A stretch of 64,000 nucleotides of DNA. It comes from Streptomyces spinosus (GTDB taxonomy: Bacteria > Actinomycetota > Actinomycetes > Streptomycetales > Streptomycetaceae). Below the pieces are notes generated by a model. It did no database searches, was not told the DNA's origin, and saw nothing but the letters and a program-made list of their open reading frames with translations. This document shows positions 8,935 through 17,005 of the stretch, one piece after another. Position 1 is the first letter of the stretch. Each line of letters opens with the position of its first letter. A program made the translations under genes and the position numbers. The stretch lies in assembly GCF_020400655.1 (NCBI RefSeq), contig NZ_JAINRC010000025.1, positions 52,284 to 116,283 of the forward strand. Reading direction: 5' to 3'.

Positions 8935-8975
8935 GCTCACGTACGCTTGACCGGTTAGCCGAGGAGGAGTGCCCG

Positions 8976-9518
8976 ATGCCCAGCGCCCGCGACCCCCGCC
9001 CGCTCACCGGAGAGCCGCTCGCGCTCGACCTGCTCAACACCCGGTGGAACAGCGACGGCGTCATCCAGGACCTGCTCGCCGACACCGGGGGTCTCGCGGT
9101 CTGGCTCGCGGGCAACGGGCTGGCCGGAACCCACCCGGCCGACGCGGCCGTGCTGCGCCATCTGCGCACGGCACGCGAGGCGGTCAAGGCGGCCGTGGAC
9201 GGGTCACCGCGGCGGGCGGCTCCGCTCGTGGACGCCGTACTGGAGCACGGCCGCATCCGGGCCCGGCTCACCGCCGCCGGTCCGGCCGAGGAGCCCGAGT
9301 TCGCGGACCCCGCCTGGGGCCCGGCCTGGCTGGCCGCCCGGAACTACCTGGACCTGCTCACCCGCGCCCCCGAGCGGATCCGCACCTGCGCCGGCGGCGG
9401 CTGCGTCCTGTACTTCTTCGACACGTCCCGCAACGGCACCCGCCGCTGGTGCTCGATGGCCGCGTGCGGAAACCGGGCCAAGGCCTCCCGGCATTACGCC
9501 CGTTCGAAGGAGGGTTGA
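8976..9518 (+). CDS. CGNR zinc-finger (ABATE-domain) regulator
   Basis: 180 residues. The N-terminal ABATE/DUF1470 ligand-like domain starts PLALDLLNTRW. The C-terminal CGNR finger has CAGGGC ... WCSMAACGNRAKASRHYAR, giving four Cys ligands and the GNR signature. Proteins of this type are predicted DNA-binding regulators. A GAGGAGG RBS lies 7 nt before ATG. It is divergent from the VOC operon, with a strong palindrome between them, so it probably controls that operon. Confidence 0.88.
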   Translation: MPSARDPRPLTGEPLALDLLNTRWNSDGVIQDLLADTGGLAVWLAGNGLAGTHPADAAVLRHLRTAREAVKAAVDGSPRRAAPLVDAVLEHGRIRARLTAAGPAEEPEFADPAWGPAWLAARNYLDLLTRAPERIRTCAGGGCVLYFFDTSRNGTRRWCSMAACGNRAKASRHYARSKEG

Positions 9519-9671
9519 GCGAAATCCGGACGATACCGGCCGACTTCGCTCATATCCCATCGCGGGTTTTCCCCATACCTTGATTTCGATTCGGTCAACG
9601 GACCCCAAAATCCGAAGCCTTCGGTCAGGCTGAGCGCTCCGTCCGCTCGTTCCTTGACCTGAGGGATGCCG

Positions 9672-12600
9672 ATGACCCACACGCCCGAGCGTGATCCGAT
9701 ACCCGGTCCGAGACGCCTGGCCCGCATAGCCGTGGCCGTGGGCGTCGTGGCCGCCCTGTCCGCGGCGGGGCCCGTACCCCTGGCCCTCGCCGCGGACCCG
9801 GCCCCCGCCCCGGCCGCCGACCCCGCCGTGAAGGTGGCCCACGACAAGCTCGGCTCCGACGACGCCGCCCTGCTCGCCGAGGCCAAGGCCGACGGCGACA
9901 AGAACGTCACGATGATGATCGCGACCGCGCCCGGGAAGACGGAGCAGGTCGCCGGGCAGCTGGACGCGGTCGAGGGCGGCCTGGTGGGCCGTACCGACGA
10001 CAAGCTCGGTTACGTCCGCGCCACCGTCCCGACGGGCCGGGCGGACTCGGCCATCGCCGCCGCCGCGAAGCTCTCCTCCGTCCAGGCGATCGACCTCAAG
10101 CAGGAGATCCCGCTGGACGACCCGGCGCCGGACGGCGCGAAGTCGCCGGCGGGCAAGGGCACGTACCCCGCGCCGGGGAAGAAGACCCCCGCCGCGAACC
10201 CGTACAACCCGTCCTTCGAGACCGGTGCCGTCGACTTCGTCGAGGACCACCCGAAGGCGGACGGCCGCGGCATCACCATCGGCATCCTGGACTCCGGCGT
10301 CGACCTCGGCCACCCGGCCCTGCAGAAGACCACCACCGGCGAGCGGAAGATCGTCGACTGGGTGACGGCGACCGACCCGGTCGTCGACGGCGACGGCACC
10401 TGGCGGCGGATGACCACCGGTGTCTCCGGCCCCTCCTTCTCCGTCAGCACCGCCTCGCAGGGCACCGAGACCTTCAAGGCGCCCGCGGGCTCGTACAAGT
10501 TCAACTACATGTACGAGTCCGCCACCGCGGGAGGCGACGAGAAGGGCGACCTCAACCGGGACGGTGACACCACCGACGCCTGGGGCGTGCTCTACGACCC
10601 GGCCACCGGCACGGTCCGCGTCGACACCGACGACAACCTGGACTTCACCGACGACGCGGTGATGAAGCCGTACAAGGACGGCTACCAGGTCGGGTACTTC
10701 GGCACCGACGACCCCGCGACGGACGTCGTGGAGCGCGTGCCCTTCGTGGTCGAGACCCGCAAGGACGTCGTCTACAACTCCTCCGGCGCCAAGGCCGACT
10801 ACGTCAACATCGGCGTCATCGAGTCCGAGCACGGCACCCACGTCGCCGGCATCACCGCCGCCAACGGCCTGTTCGGCGGGAAGATGAACGGCGCGGCCCC
10901 CGGCGCCAGGCTGGTCTCCTCGCGGGCCTGCACCTGGACCGGCGGCTGCACCAACGTCGCCCTCACCGAGGGCATGATCGACCTCGTCACCAAGCGCGGG
11001 GTCGACATCGTCAACATGTCGATCGGCGGCCTGCCCGCGCTGAACGACGGCAACAACGCGCGCGCCGAGCTGTACACCCGGCTCATCGACACCTACGGCG
11101 TCCAGCTGGTGATCTCCGCCGGCAACTCCGGCCCCGGCGCGAACACCATCGGCGACCCGGGTCTCGCCGACAAGGTGATCTCCGTCGGCGCGACCATCTC
11201 CAAGGAGACCTGGGCCGCCAACTACGGCTCGGCGGTCGAGACGAAGTACGCGATGATGCCCTTCTCCTCGCGCGGCCCGCGTGAGGACGGCGGCTTCACA
11301 CCGACCCTCAGCGCGCCCGGCGCCGCGATCAACACCACCCAGACCTGGCTGCCGGGCTCCCCGGTCGCCGAGGCGGGCTACGCGCTGCCGGCCGGCTACT
11401 CGATGCTCCAGGGCACCTCGATGGCCTCCCCGCAGGCCGCCGGCGCCTCCGCGCTGCTGCTGAGCGCCGCGAAGCAGAAGGGCATCGGCCTCACGCCCGC
11501 CGCGCTGCGCACGGCGCTGACCTCGACCGCCCACCACATCAAGGGCGTGCAGGCGTACGAGGAGGGCGCGGGCCTCATCGACGTCGTGGACGCGTGGGAC
11601 GCCATCAGGCACGGCGCCACCGCCCACGAGTACACCGTCAAGGCCCCGGTCGACACCGCGATCGACTACGCCCTGAAGACCCCGGGCTTCGGCACCGGCC
11701 TGTACGACCGCGAGGGCGGTCTGAAGGCGGGCCAGAAGAAGACGTACGACGTGACGATCACCCGTACGTCCGGGCCGGACAAGGCGGTCCGGCACGAGCT
11801 GCGCCTCGTCAACAACGCCGGCGGCACCTTCCGGATCGTCGGCGACGACGACATCAGGCTGCCGCTGAATCAGCCGGTCACCGTCAAGGTCCAGGCGGCC
11901 CCGAAGTCCGAGGGCCTCAAGAGCGCGATCCTTCAGGTCGACGACCCGCGGACCGAGGGTGTCGACCGGCAGATCCTGTCCACCGTCGTGGTCGCGGCCC
12001 CGGTGAAGTACACCTACTCCGCGTCCGGTTCGGTGCAGCGCAACAGCACGCGCTCCTACTTCCTGAACGTGCCCGAGGGCGCCACCTCGCTGGAGGTCGC
12101 GATCGGCGGGCTGAAGGACAAGAGCCAGACCCGGTTCATCGCCATCCACCCCTACGGCGTCCCGTCCGACAACACCTCGACGCCGTACTGCTACAACAAC
12201 TACCTGGACGGCAACGGCTGCAAGCCCGACGTGCGCTCCTACGCCGACCCGCAGCCCGGCGTCTGGGAGGTCGAGGTCGAGTCCCGGCGGACCTCCCCGC
12301 TGCTCGACAACCCCTACCGGCTGGACGTCGCCGTCCTCGGCGCCGCCTTCGACCCGGGGACCGTGACCGTTCCCGAGGCCAAGGTGGGCACCCCGGCCAC
12401 CGCCTCCTGGAAGGTGACCAACGCGTACGCCGCGCTGGACGGCAGGCTGACCGGCGGCCCGCTCGGCTCGGCCAAGACCGCCCGCCCGGCCATCAAGGAG
12501 GGCGAGACCCAGACCACCACGGTGGAGGTCCCGGCCGGCGCCACCTCGCTCGACGTCGCCATCGGGGGCGTCTCGGACGCCGCGGCCGACCTGGACCTGA

Positions 12601-12968
12601 TGGTGTACGACGCCTCCGGCAAGGAGGTCGGCAAGTCCGCCGACGGTGACTCGGAGGAGGCGGTGTCCGTGCCGTCCCCGGCCGCCGGCACCTACACCAT
12701 CGAGGTCGTGGGCTACTCCGTCCCGTCCGGCTCGACCGACTACGACTACCGGGACGTGTTCTTCTCCACCGCGCTCGGCTCCGTCACGGTCGACGGCTCG
12801 GCCCCGGTCAAGCTCGGCACGGGCGACTCGGCCACGGTGACCGGCCAGGTCACGGCCGCCGCCGAGGCCCCGGCCGGCCGCGAGTTCTTCGGGCGGGTCC
12901 AGCTCGTGAACGCGCGCGGCACGGTCGCGGGCAGCGGCAGCGTGAAGATCGACAAGGTCACGCCGTAA
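9672..12968 (+). CDS. Large secreted subtilisin-like serine peptidase (S8)
   Basis: 1098 residues with a signal peptide ending near LALAADPA and a Pro/Ala-rich pro-region. The catalytic triad is complete: D207 (GILDSGVD), H390 (EHGTHVAG) and S583 (GTSMASP), with the SAGNSGPG oxyanion segment. About 180 residues separate Asp and His; this insert carries NRDGDTTD, a calcium-site-like loop. The last 450 residues form beta domains, two resembling pre-peptidase C-terminal modules (LEVAIGGLKD, LDVAIGGVSD). ATG 9672 is preferred to ATG 9666 because GAGGG at 9661-9665 touches the earlier codon but is 6 nt from this one. Two hairpins follow. Confidence 0.93.
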   Translation: MTHTPERDPIPGPRRLARIAVAVGVVAALSAAGPVPLALAADPAPAPAADPAVKVAHDKLGSDDAALLAEAKADGDKNVTMMIATAPGKTEQVAGQLDAVEGGLVGRTDDKLGYVRATVPTGRADSAIAAAAKLSSVQAIDLKQEIPLDDPAPDGAKSPAGKGTYPAPGKKTPAANPYNPSFETGAVDFVEDHPKADGRGITIGILDSGVDLGHPALQKTTTGERKIVDWVTATDPVVDGDGTWRRMTTGVSGPSFSVSTASQGTETFKAPAGSYKFNYMYESATAGGDEKGDLNRDGDTTDAWGVLYDPATGTVRVDTDDNLDFTDDAVMKPYKDGYQVGYFGTDDPATDVVERVPFVVETRKDVVYNSSGAKADYVNIGVIESEHGTHVAGITAANGLFGGKMNGAAPGARLVSSRACTWTGGCTNVALTEGMIDLVTKRGVDIVNMSIGGLPALNDGNNARAELYTRLIDTYGVQLVISAGNSGPGANTIGDPGLADKVISVGATISKETWAANYGSAVETKYAMMPFSSRGPREDGGFTPTLSAPGAAINTTQTWLPGSPVAEAGYALPAGYSMLQGTSMASPQAAGASALLLSAAKQKGIGLTPAALRTALTSTAHHIKGVQAYEEGAGLIDVVDAWDAIRHGATAHEYTVKAPVDTAIDYALKTPGFGTGLYDREGGLKAGQKKTYDVTITRTSGPDKAVRHELRLVNNAGGTFRIVGDDDIRLPLNQPVTVKVQAAPKSEGLKSAILQVDDPRTEGVDRQILSTVVVAAPVKYTYSASGSVQRNSTRSYFLNVPEGATSLEVAIGGLKDKSQTRFIAIHPYGVPSDNTSTPYCYNNYLDGNGCKPDVRSYADPQPGVWEVEVESRRTSPLLDNPYRLDVAVLGAAFDPGTVTVPEAKVGTPATASWKVTNAYAALDGRLTGGPLGSAKTARPAIKEGETQTTTVEVPAGATSLDVAIGGVSDAAADLDLMVYDASGKEVGKSADGDSEEAVSVPSPAAGTYTIEVVGYSVPSGSTDYDYRDVFFSTALGSVTVDGSAPVKLGTGDSATVTGQVTAAAEAPAGREFFGRVQLVNARGTVAGSGSVKIDKVTP

Positions 12969-13019
12969 CGGCGTGACGCGCACGAGGAGGGGCGGGTGTC
13001 CTGACGGACCCCCGCCCCT
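12957..13019 (+). terminator. Two consecutive hairpins at the end of the subtilase gene
   Basis: Hairpin 1 (12957-12977) has a 9-bp stem, GTCACGCCG/CGGCGTGAC, whose three loop bases are the TAA stop codon. Hairpin 2 (12988-13019) has a 14-bp stem with one mismatch (AGGGGCGGGTGTCC with GGACCCCCGCCCCT) and loop TGAC. The second looks like the terminator. Convergent transcripts from 13044 may share it. Confidence 0.75.
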
Positions 13020-13043
13020 TGCCGTGTCACTCCCCGCTTGCCG

Positions 13044-13736
13044 TCACTCGGCCGGGTCAGTGGGCTCCGGGGAGCCGGTCGGAACGTCCGACGGCTGCTC
13101 GGTGGGCTCGTCCGTCGGCTCCGGTCCCTCGCCGGCGCCGATGTCGGGCTGGACCTGGTCGCGCACCATCTGCTTCCAGTGGTCGGCGACCGTCGACTTT
13201 CCGTCGCCGTCCATGTCCTCCGCCGCCGGGAACGGCAGCGTGGTGCTGCCGACGGGCTGGGCACCGTAGACCGGCACCATGGTGAACCAGGACCGGTCGC
13301 TCATGCTGTGGGTGGAGAAGACGTAGTTCTCGCCGGGCTCCAGGGGCAGGTCGCCCTCCATCAGCATGAGGCTGTTGCTGTCCGCGTCGTAGCCGCCGGT
13401 CTGGTTCACGACCGTGGTGGAACCGGCCTGGAGGGTGCCCTCGTAGACCTCGTTCACCTTCACGGCCCACTGCGTTTCGGGGATTCCGTCGATTTCGGTG
13501 GTGCCCTTCCTGGACACCACCGTGCCGTGGAAGACGAAATCGGCGAAACCCACGAGCTTTTCGTCTTCGCTGAAATCACCGATGGTGCTGGCGTGCATGT
13601 ACTGGACACTGAATTCGGGACGGTCGTCGGCGACCGCCTGGACACCGCCCCAGGCGGCCACGGCGGCCACCGCAAGGCCGGCGACGGTGAGGACGGCGCC
13701 CTTGCGCAACCGGGACGTGGAACCGATGGATACCAT
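13044..13736 (-). CDS. Exported protein with a short NTR/TIMP-like beta domain and acidic Pro/Thr-rich tail
   Basis: 230 residues. An uncleaved or cleaved signal/TM lies at about 13-30 (AVLTVAGLAVAAVAAWGG). Residues 60-145 read FADFVFHGTVVS ... WAVKVNEVYEG ... LEPGENYVFST. That spacing of beta strands is seen in bacterial netrin/TIMP-like (OB-fold) domains; the assignment is by pattern, not search. The tail (200-230) is a Glu/Pro/Thr repeat. The gene begins 5 bp after the metalloprotease stop, so the two form an operon. The start at ATG 13736 follows GGGGG by 7 nt. The pairing suggests, without proof, a partner or inhibitor of the protease. Confidence 0.75.
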   Translation of the reverse strand: MVSIGSTSRLRKGAVLTVAGLAVAAVAAWGGVQAVADDRPEFSVQYMHASTIGDFSEDEKLVGFADFVFHGTVVSRKGTTEIDGIPETQWAVKVNEVYEGTLQAGSTTVVNQTGGYDADSNSLMLMEGDLPLEPGENYVFSTHSMSDRSWFTMVPVYGAQPVGSTTLPFPAAEDMDGDGKSTVADHWKQMVRDQVQPDIGAGEGPEPTDEPTEQPSDVPTGSPEPTDPAE

Positions 13737-13741
13737 TCTGC

Positions 13742-14260
13742 TTACCCCCAGAGCGCGTGGTAGTCGGCCTTGTCGTGCGACTGCGGCGTGGTCAGCGAGC
13801 CCCGGTCGGGCGTGTTGTTGACCATGATCTGGCCGCGGTAGCTGTGGGCCAGGCCGAGGGCGTGGCCCAGCTCGTGGGTGGCGACGCCCCGCCGCTTCGT
13901 CTTGCCGTAGTTCTTGAGGTAGCGCGTGTTCAGGTAGATGGCGTCCGCTCCGGTGCGGGCCTTCCACAGCCCGTCCCAGGTGACGTCGGAGCGGTTGGAG
14001 TCGCGCCACTCCAGGTCGGCGATGGTGTTCCAGGCGTCCGGCGCGATGTTGATCCGGTTGAGCGTGCTGTTGTCCCAGGCGTTGATGGCGTGCTTGCGCG
14101 CGTCGTCGTACTGGGTCGAGTCCTCCCAGCGGATTTCCCGGTCGTCGACGGAGTCGTTTCCCAGGAAATGCGCGGAAGCGGGCGTGGCGGCCGTGAAAGA
14201 AAGCGACAGCGCCACGGCCGATACACACACGGCGGTGATTTTTCTTCGGACAGACTTCAC
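13742..14260 (-). CDS. Small secreted matrixin-like zinc metalloprotease
   Basis: 172 residues with a signal peptide 1-30 ending PASA. The zinc motif is HELGHALGLAH (His 129, 133 and 139, with Glu130), and a Met-turn (QIMVN, Met146) follows. The C-terminal helix is DKADYHALWG, as in M10-type matrixins. There is no Cys-switch propeptide, so it would be active on export or held in check by another protein. Its downstream neighbour 5 bp away is the NTR-like protein. No copy of the ECF promoter found at 15004 and 16707 lies in the 139 bp upstream. Confidence 0.88.
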   Translation of the reverse strand: MKSVRRKITAVCVSAVALSLSFTAATPASAHFLGNDSVDDREIRWEDSTQYDDARKHAINAWDNSTLNRINIAPDAWNTIADLEWRDSNRSDVTWDGLWKARTGADAIYLNTRYLKNYGKTKRRGVATHELGHALGLAHSYRGQIMVNNTPDRGSLTTPQSHDKADYHALWG

Positions 14261-14399
14261 CGTACCCCCGAGCTGGTTGAATTTTTACCGGCCCAGCGAT
14301 CATGACCGAGGCGTATCCGGCCGCGACAGTAATAAACAAGTCAACGGCAAGTATGTATCCGGCCAAACGGAATAAGCTCGTCCGAATTAGTGGGAGGGC

Positions 14400-14936
14400 T
14401 CAGCCGACACCGTCGTTTTCAGCGCATTTCATCCGCCCCGATTCCGGAATCGCCTTTTCGACCCAGGCTCGCGCCCATTCCAGCGCGTCTCCCGTCCCCT
14501 CCGGCGGGGCGTCCCCGTCCCGGTAGGCCGACGGCGCCTCGCCCTCCCGGGCGGGCACGAGCACCAGCATCCGCGCGCCCACCCGGTAGTACCGCTCGGC
14601 GTCCGGCTCCGGCGTGAGGAACTCCAGCCGGCGCGTGTCCCCGCCGGCCGGCTTGTACGCGCGGTCCACGCGCAGGACGACCCGGAACCCGGAGTCCGCG
14701 CCGGCCGGCCCGGCCTCGGCCACCCGCCCCTCGGCGACGGCCGAGGCGCAGGCCACCAGCCCCTCGGCGCTCAGACTGGCCGTCCCGCCGCCGTCGGCGT
14801 CCGCGTGCCCCCGCTCGGACAGGGTGTACACCGTCCCCCCGGCCCCGCCCAGCACCAGCACCGCGCCCAGGGCGACGAGGAGCCGGCGCCTGGCGCCCTG
14901 CTCCGCGGGCCCGGTCTTCCGCCGTGGCGTCGTCAT
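14400..14936 (-). CDS. Membrane-anchored protein, paralogue of the outer domain of the 15054-16124 product
   Basis: 178 residues: short basic cytoplasmic tail, one TM helix (18-38), then an extracytoplasmic domain. This domain aligns with the end of the 15054-16124 product: Cys63 with Cys251, VAEGRVAEAG with VVEGTVARVE, RVVLRVDRAYKP with RVTLTVIRSYRP, RAWVEKAIPES with RGWITDALPGS, and Cys171 with Cys350. The equivalent Cys pair suggests a disulfide. Start ATG 14936 follows AAGGGGACACC. Its promoter is nearly identical to that of the adjacent sigma factor, so it is a likely regulon member. Confidence 0.8.
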   Translation of the reverse strand: MTTPRRKTGPAEQGARRRLLVALGAVLVLGGAGGTVYTLSERGHADADGGGTASLSAEGLVACASAVAEGRVAEAGPAGADSGFRVVLRVDRAYKPAGGDTRRLEFLTPEPDAERYYRVGARMLVLVPAREGEAPSAYRDGDAPPEGTGDALEWARAWVEKAIPESGRMKCAENDGVG

Positions 14937-15003
14937 GGTGTCCCCTTCACACTCGGTCTTCGCGATCACTGCCCGGCGCCCCTGCGCGCCGGGCCGGTCC
15001 TCA

Positions 15004-15030
15004 GACGCGCCGGCGACGGGAAACGTTCGG
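15004..15030 (-). promoter_or_regulatory. ECF-type promoter upstream of the 14400-14936 gene
   Basis: Minus strand: CCGAACGTTTC (15030-15020), an 11-bp gap, then GCGTC (15008-15004). The same 11-mer, the same gap and the same GCGTC occur upstream of the sigma gene (16733-16707). Over a 32-base alignment the two differ at only seven positions, six of them in two short blocks (alignment positions 12-15 and 28-29). This would give a leader of about 60 nt. Confidence 0.75.
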
Positions 15031-15053
15031 TGCGGCCGGACCCTCCTGCCGGC

Positions 15054-16124
15054 TCAGGGGCCGTCGCCGGAGGGGCAGGCCAGGTCCCGGGACCCGGGCA
15101 GGGCGTCGGTGATCCAGCCGCGCGCGGCCGCCACCCGGCGCTCGCCCACGGCCCACAGGCCCGCGTACCGCTCGTCCTGGCCGACCCGCACCAGCACGTG
15201 CTGGCCCGCGCGGGGCGCCGGCCGGGCCCCGGCGCCGAGCAGGAAGCGGACCTCGGCGGGGCCGTGCGCGGGCCGGTAGGAGCGGATCACGGTGAGCGTG
15301 ACCCGGCTGCCGGGCACGTCACCGGCCCGTTCCACCCGCGCCACGGTCCCCTCCACGACGAGCCGGGAACAGGCCAGCTCCCGCTCCGGGTACGCCGGCC
15401 GCCCACCGGCTCCGGCCTCCTGGCCCGTCGCGTCGGCATTCCCCTTGGCCGACGAGGCCCCGCTCTCGTCGTTCGCCCCGCCGGGGCCACCGCCCTGTGC
15501 CAGCAGCCAGCCGAAGCCCAGGACCAGGCAGAACGCCGCGGCACCGGCGAGCGAGCCGAGCGCGATCCGCAGGGCCCGGCGGGGTCCGTCCGGCCGCCCG
15601 GGGCGACCCGGCCGGGTGGGAGCGGAGGGGCGGGTACGGCCGCGGGTTCGCCGGGCGGAGGGCGGGGCGGGGACGGGGTCCCGGGGCGCCCCGGCCGCCT
15701 CACCGGTGCCCGCCTCCCCCGTCAGCGCCCCGGCCGCCTCACCGGTGCCCGCCTCCCCCGTCAGCGCCCCGGCCGCCTCACCGGTGCCCGCCTCCCCCGT
15801 CGGCGCCCCGGCCGCCTCACCGGTGCCCGCCTCCCCCGTCAGCGCCTCGGCCAGCCGCACCAGTTGGTCCCGCAGCACGGCCACGTCGGCCTCGGCCGCC
15901 CGGTGCGCGGCGAGGAAGGCGGGGTCCCGCCGGGCCTCCTCCGGCAGGGGGTCGCCGGTGACGGCGGCCATGAGGGCGTCCATGCCGTCGTACTCCCCGC
16001 TCTCGCGGGGCGCGCCGCTCCCCCGCCGCTCCCCCCGCTCCCCGTGCCGCTCCCCCCGCTGTCCGGCGCTCTCGGCGCGTCCGGCGCCGTCGGCGCCCCG
16101 CGCGTCCTCGTGTCCGGCGGTCAT
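15054..16124 (-). CDS. Single-pass membrane protein co-transcribed with the ECF sigma factor (candidate anti-sigma/sensor)
   Basis: 356 residues. A charged cytoplasmic part contains MDALMAAVTGDPLPEEARRD and a short helix, then four 13-residue repeats (95-147), a basic Arg/Pro linker, a TM helix (186-209) and an outer domain (250-350) bounded by Cys251 and Cys350. The start is one base after the sigma stop. Topology and position fit an anti-sigma factor, but there is no H-x3-C-x2-C zinc motif. Its outer domain is the one shared with 14400-14936. The anti-sigma role is inferred from context only. Confidence 0.75.
   Translation of the reverse strand: MTAGHEDARGADGAGRAESAGQRGERHGERGERRGSGAPRESGEYDGMDALMAAVTGDPLPEEARRDPAFLAAHRAAEADVAVLRDQLVRLAEALTGEAGTGEAAGAPTGEAGTGEAAGALTGEAGTGEAAGALTGEAGTGEAAGAPRDPVPAPPSARRTRGRTRPSAPTRPGRPGRPDGPRRALRIALGSLAGAAAFCLVLGFGWLLAQGGGPGGANDESGASSAKGNADATGQEAGAGGRPAYPERELACSRLVVEGTVARVERAGDVPGSRVTLTVIRSYRPAHGPAEVRFLLGAGARPAPRAGQHVLVRVGQDERYAGLWAVGERRVAAARGWITDALPGSRDLACPSGDGP
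15686..15841 (-). repeat. Four 39-bp in-frame tandem repeats
   Basis: Units at 15686-15724, 15725-15763, 15764-15802 and 15803-15841 are nearly identical, with a one-base variant (GTCG for GTCA) closing unit 3. Each encodes a 13-residue unit of the kind LTGEAGTGEAAGA, between the cytoplasmic helix and the TM segment of the host protein. Copy number probably varies between strains. Confidence 0.95.
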
Positions 16125-16125
16125 G

Positions 16126-16677
16126 TCACGCCACCTCGTCCTCGTGCAGCCGGTCGCGCAGTGCGCGGACCGCGGTGTGCAGCCTGCTCTTGACCGTGCC
16201 CTCCGGGATGCCCAGCTCCTCCGCGATGGCCCGCACCGGCAGGTCGGCGAAGAAGCGCAGCACCACCACCTGCCGCTGGGCGGCCGGCAGCTCGTCCAGG
16301 CCCCGGGCGACGGCGAGGGAGAGCAGGCTGGTCTCCTCCCCGGAGGCGTGCGCGGGCGCGCGCAGCGCGGCCAGCCGCTCCCCCAGCCGTTCCTGGCGCC
16401 GCTTGGCCCGGTGCCAGTCCATGGCCAGGTTGGAGGCGACCACCGCCGCCCACGCCGACACGTCCCGCGGCGCCTCGCGCCCGCTCGCGGCCCGCTCCAG
16501 CAGCCGCAGCCGGACCTGCTGCACCCCGTCCGGCAGGTCCGACTGCGGCACCCCGCCGAGCGCGAGCACCGCCCGCACCCGGCGTTCCTGGGCCGCGTCC
16601 AGCGGATCGCCGCCGGTACCGTCCGTACCGGCGGCGTACTCCGCCCCCCGGTCGCGGCGCGCCTTTCCGCGCAGCAC
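16126..16677 (-). CDS. ECF RNA polymerase sigma factor
   Basis: 183 residues. Region 2 includes AWAAVVASNLAMDWHRAKRR and region 4 has LPAAQRQVVVLRFFADL followed by the helix-turn-helix IAEELGIPEGTVKSRLHTA. GTG 16677 is chosen because GAGGGGG lies 6 nt before it. The in-frame GTG at 16692 would fall only a few bases after the predicted transcription start from the promoter at 16707-16733. It is followed after one base by the membrane protein 15054-16124. The promoter match suggests it activates its own gene and 14400-14936. Confidence 0.9.
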   Translation of the reverse strand: MLRGKARRDRGAEYAAGTDGTGGDPLDAAQERRVRAVLALGGVPQSDLPDGVQQVRLRLLERAASGREAPRDVSAWAAVVASNLAMDWHRAKRRQERLGERLAALRAPAHASGEETSLLSLAVARGLDELPAAQRQVVVLRFFADLPVRAIAEELGIPEGTVKSRLHTAVRALRDRLHEDEVA

Positions 16678-16706
16678 AAGCCACCCCCTCACGCGTTTGC
16701 CCCTAC

Positions 16707-16733
16707 GACGCGGCGGCGGGCCGAAACGTTCGG
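16707..16733 (-). promoter_or_regulatory. Autoregulatory ECF-type promoter of the sigma gene
   Basis: Minus strand: CCGAACGTTTC (16733-16723), an 11-bp gap, GCGTC (16711-16707). It matches the element at 15004-15030 in sequence and spacing. The predicted start point is near 16698, leaving a leader of about 20 nt that contains the GAGGGGG RBS. Confidence 0.75.
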
Positions 16734-17005
16734 CCGGCGCCGGAAGTCCGCGGAGGCGTACGTCACACCCCCGTATGGCCCGGATCCGGACGGGCAGGGG
16801 CGGGACAGCACAGCTTCCGGCGCGGACCCCCGGCAGAGGGAATTCCTCCAGCTCGGCCGGGTGCCCGATGGAGGTCCGGAACCGTCCGCCGGCTGAGCGT
16901 GTCCCATTCCTCGGGCACGCGGGACAAAGAATTGGACAGGTGGACCGGGGTCGGCCGCATGATGGAAATGCCCCGGTCAGGCAAGAGAGACACAGAGGAG
17001 TCACC
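16734..17005. other. Divergent intergenic region between the sigma gene and asd
   Basis: Together with the sigma promoter this fills the gene-free stretch 16678-17005. The asd RBS is GAGGAG at 16995-17000. I see no further hairpin or clear sigma-70-type promoter for asd. Short ORFs here are low-quality and unsupported. Confidence 0.5.

Noticed and set aside
9612..9624. CCGAAGCCTTCGG palindrome upstream of the subtilase
   Set aside because: Short, single and not placed on a recognisable promoter; noted only.
9204..12983. Antisense frame of 1259 codons opposite the subtilase gene
   Set aside because: A high-GC shadow: the plus strand has signal peptide, full catalytic triad and RBS; the antisense product is Gly/Arg/Val-rich without motifs.
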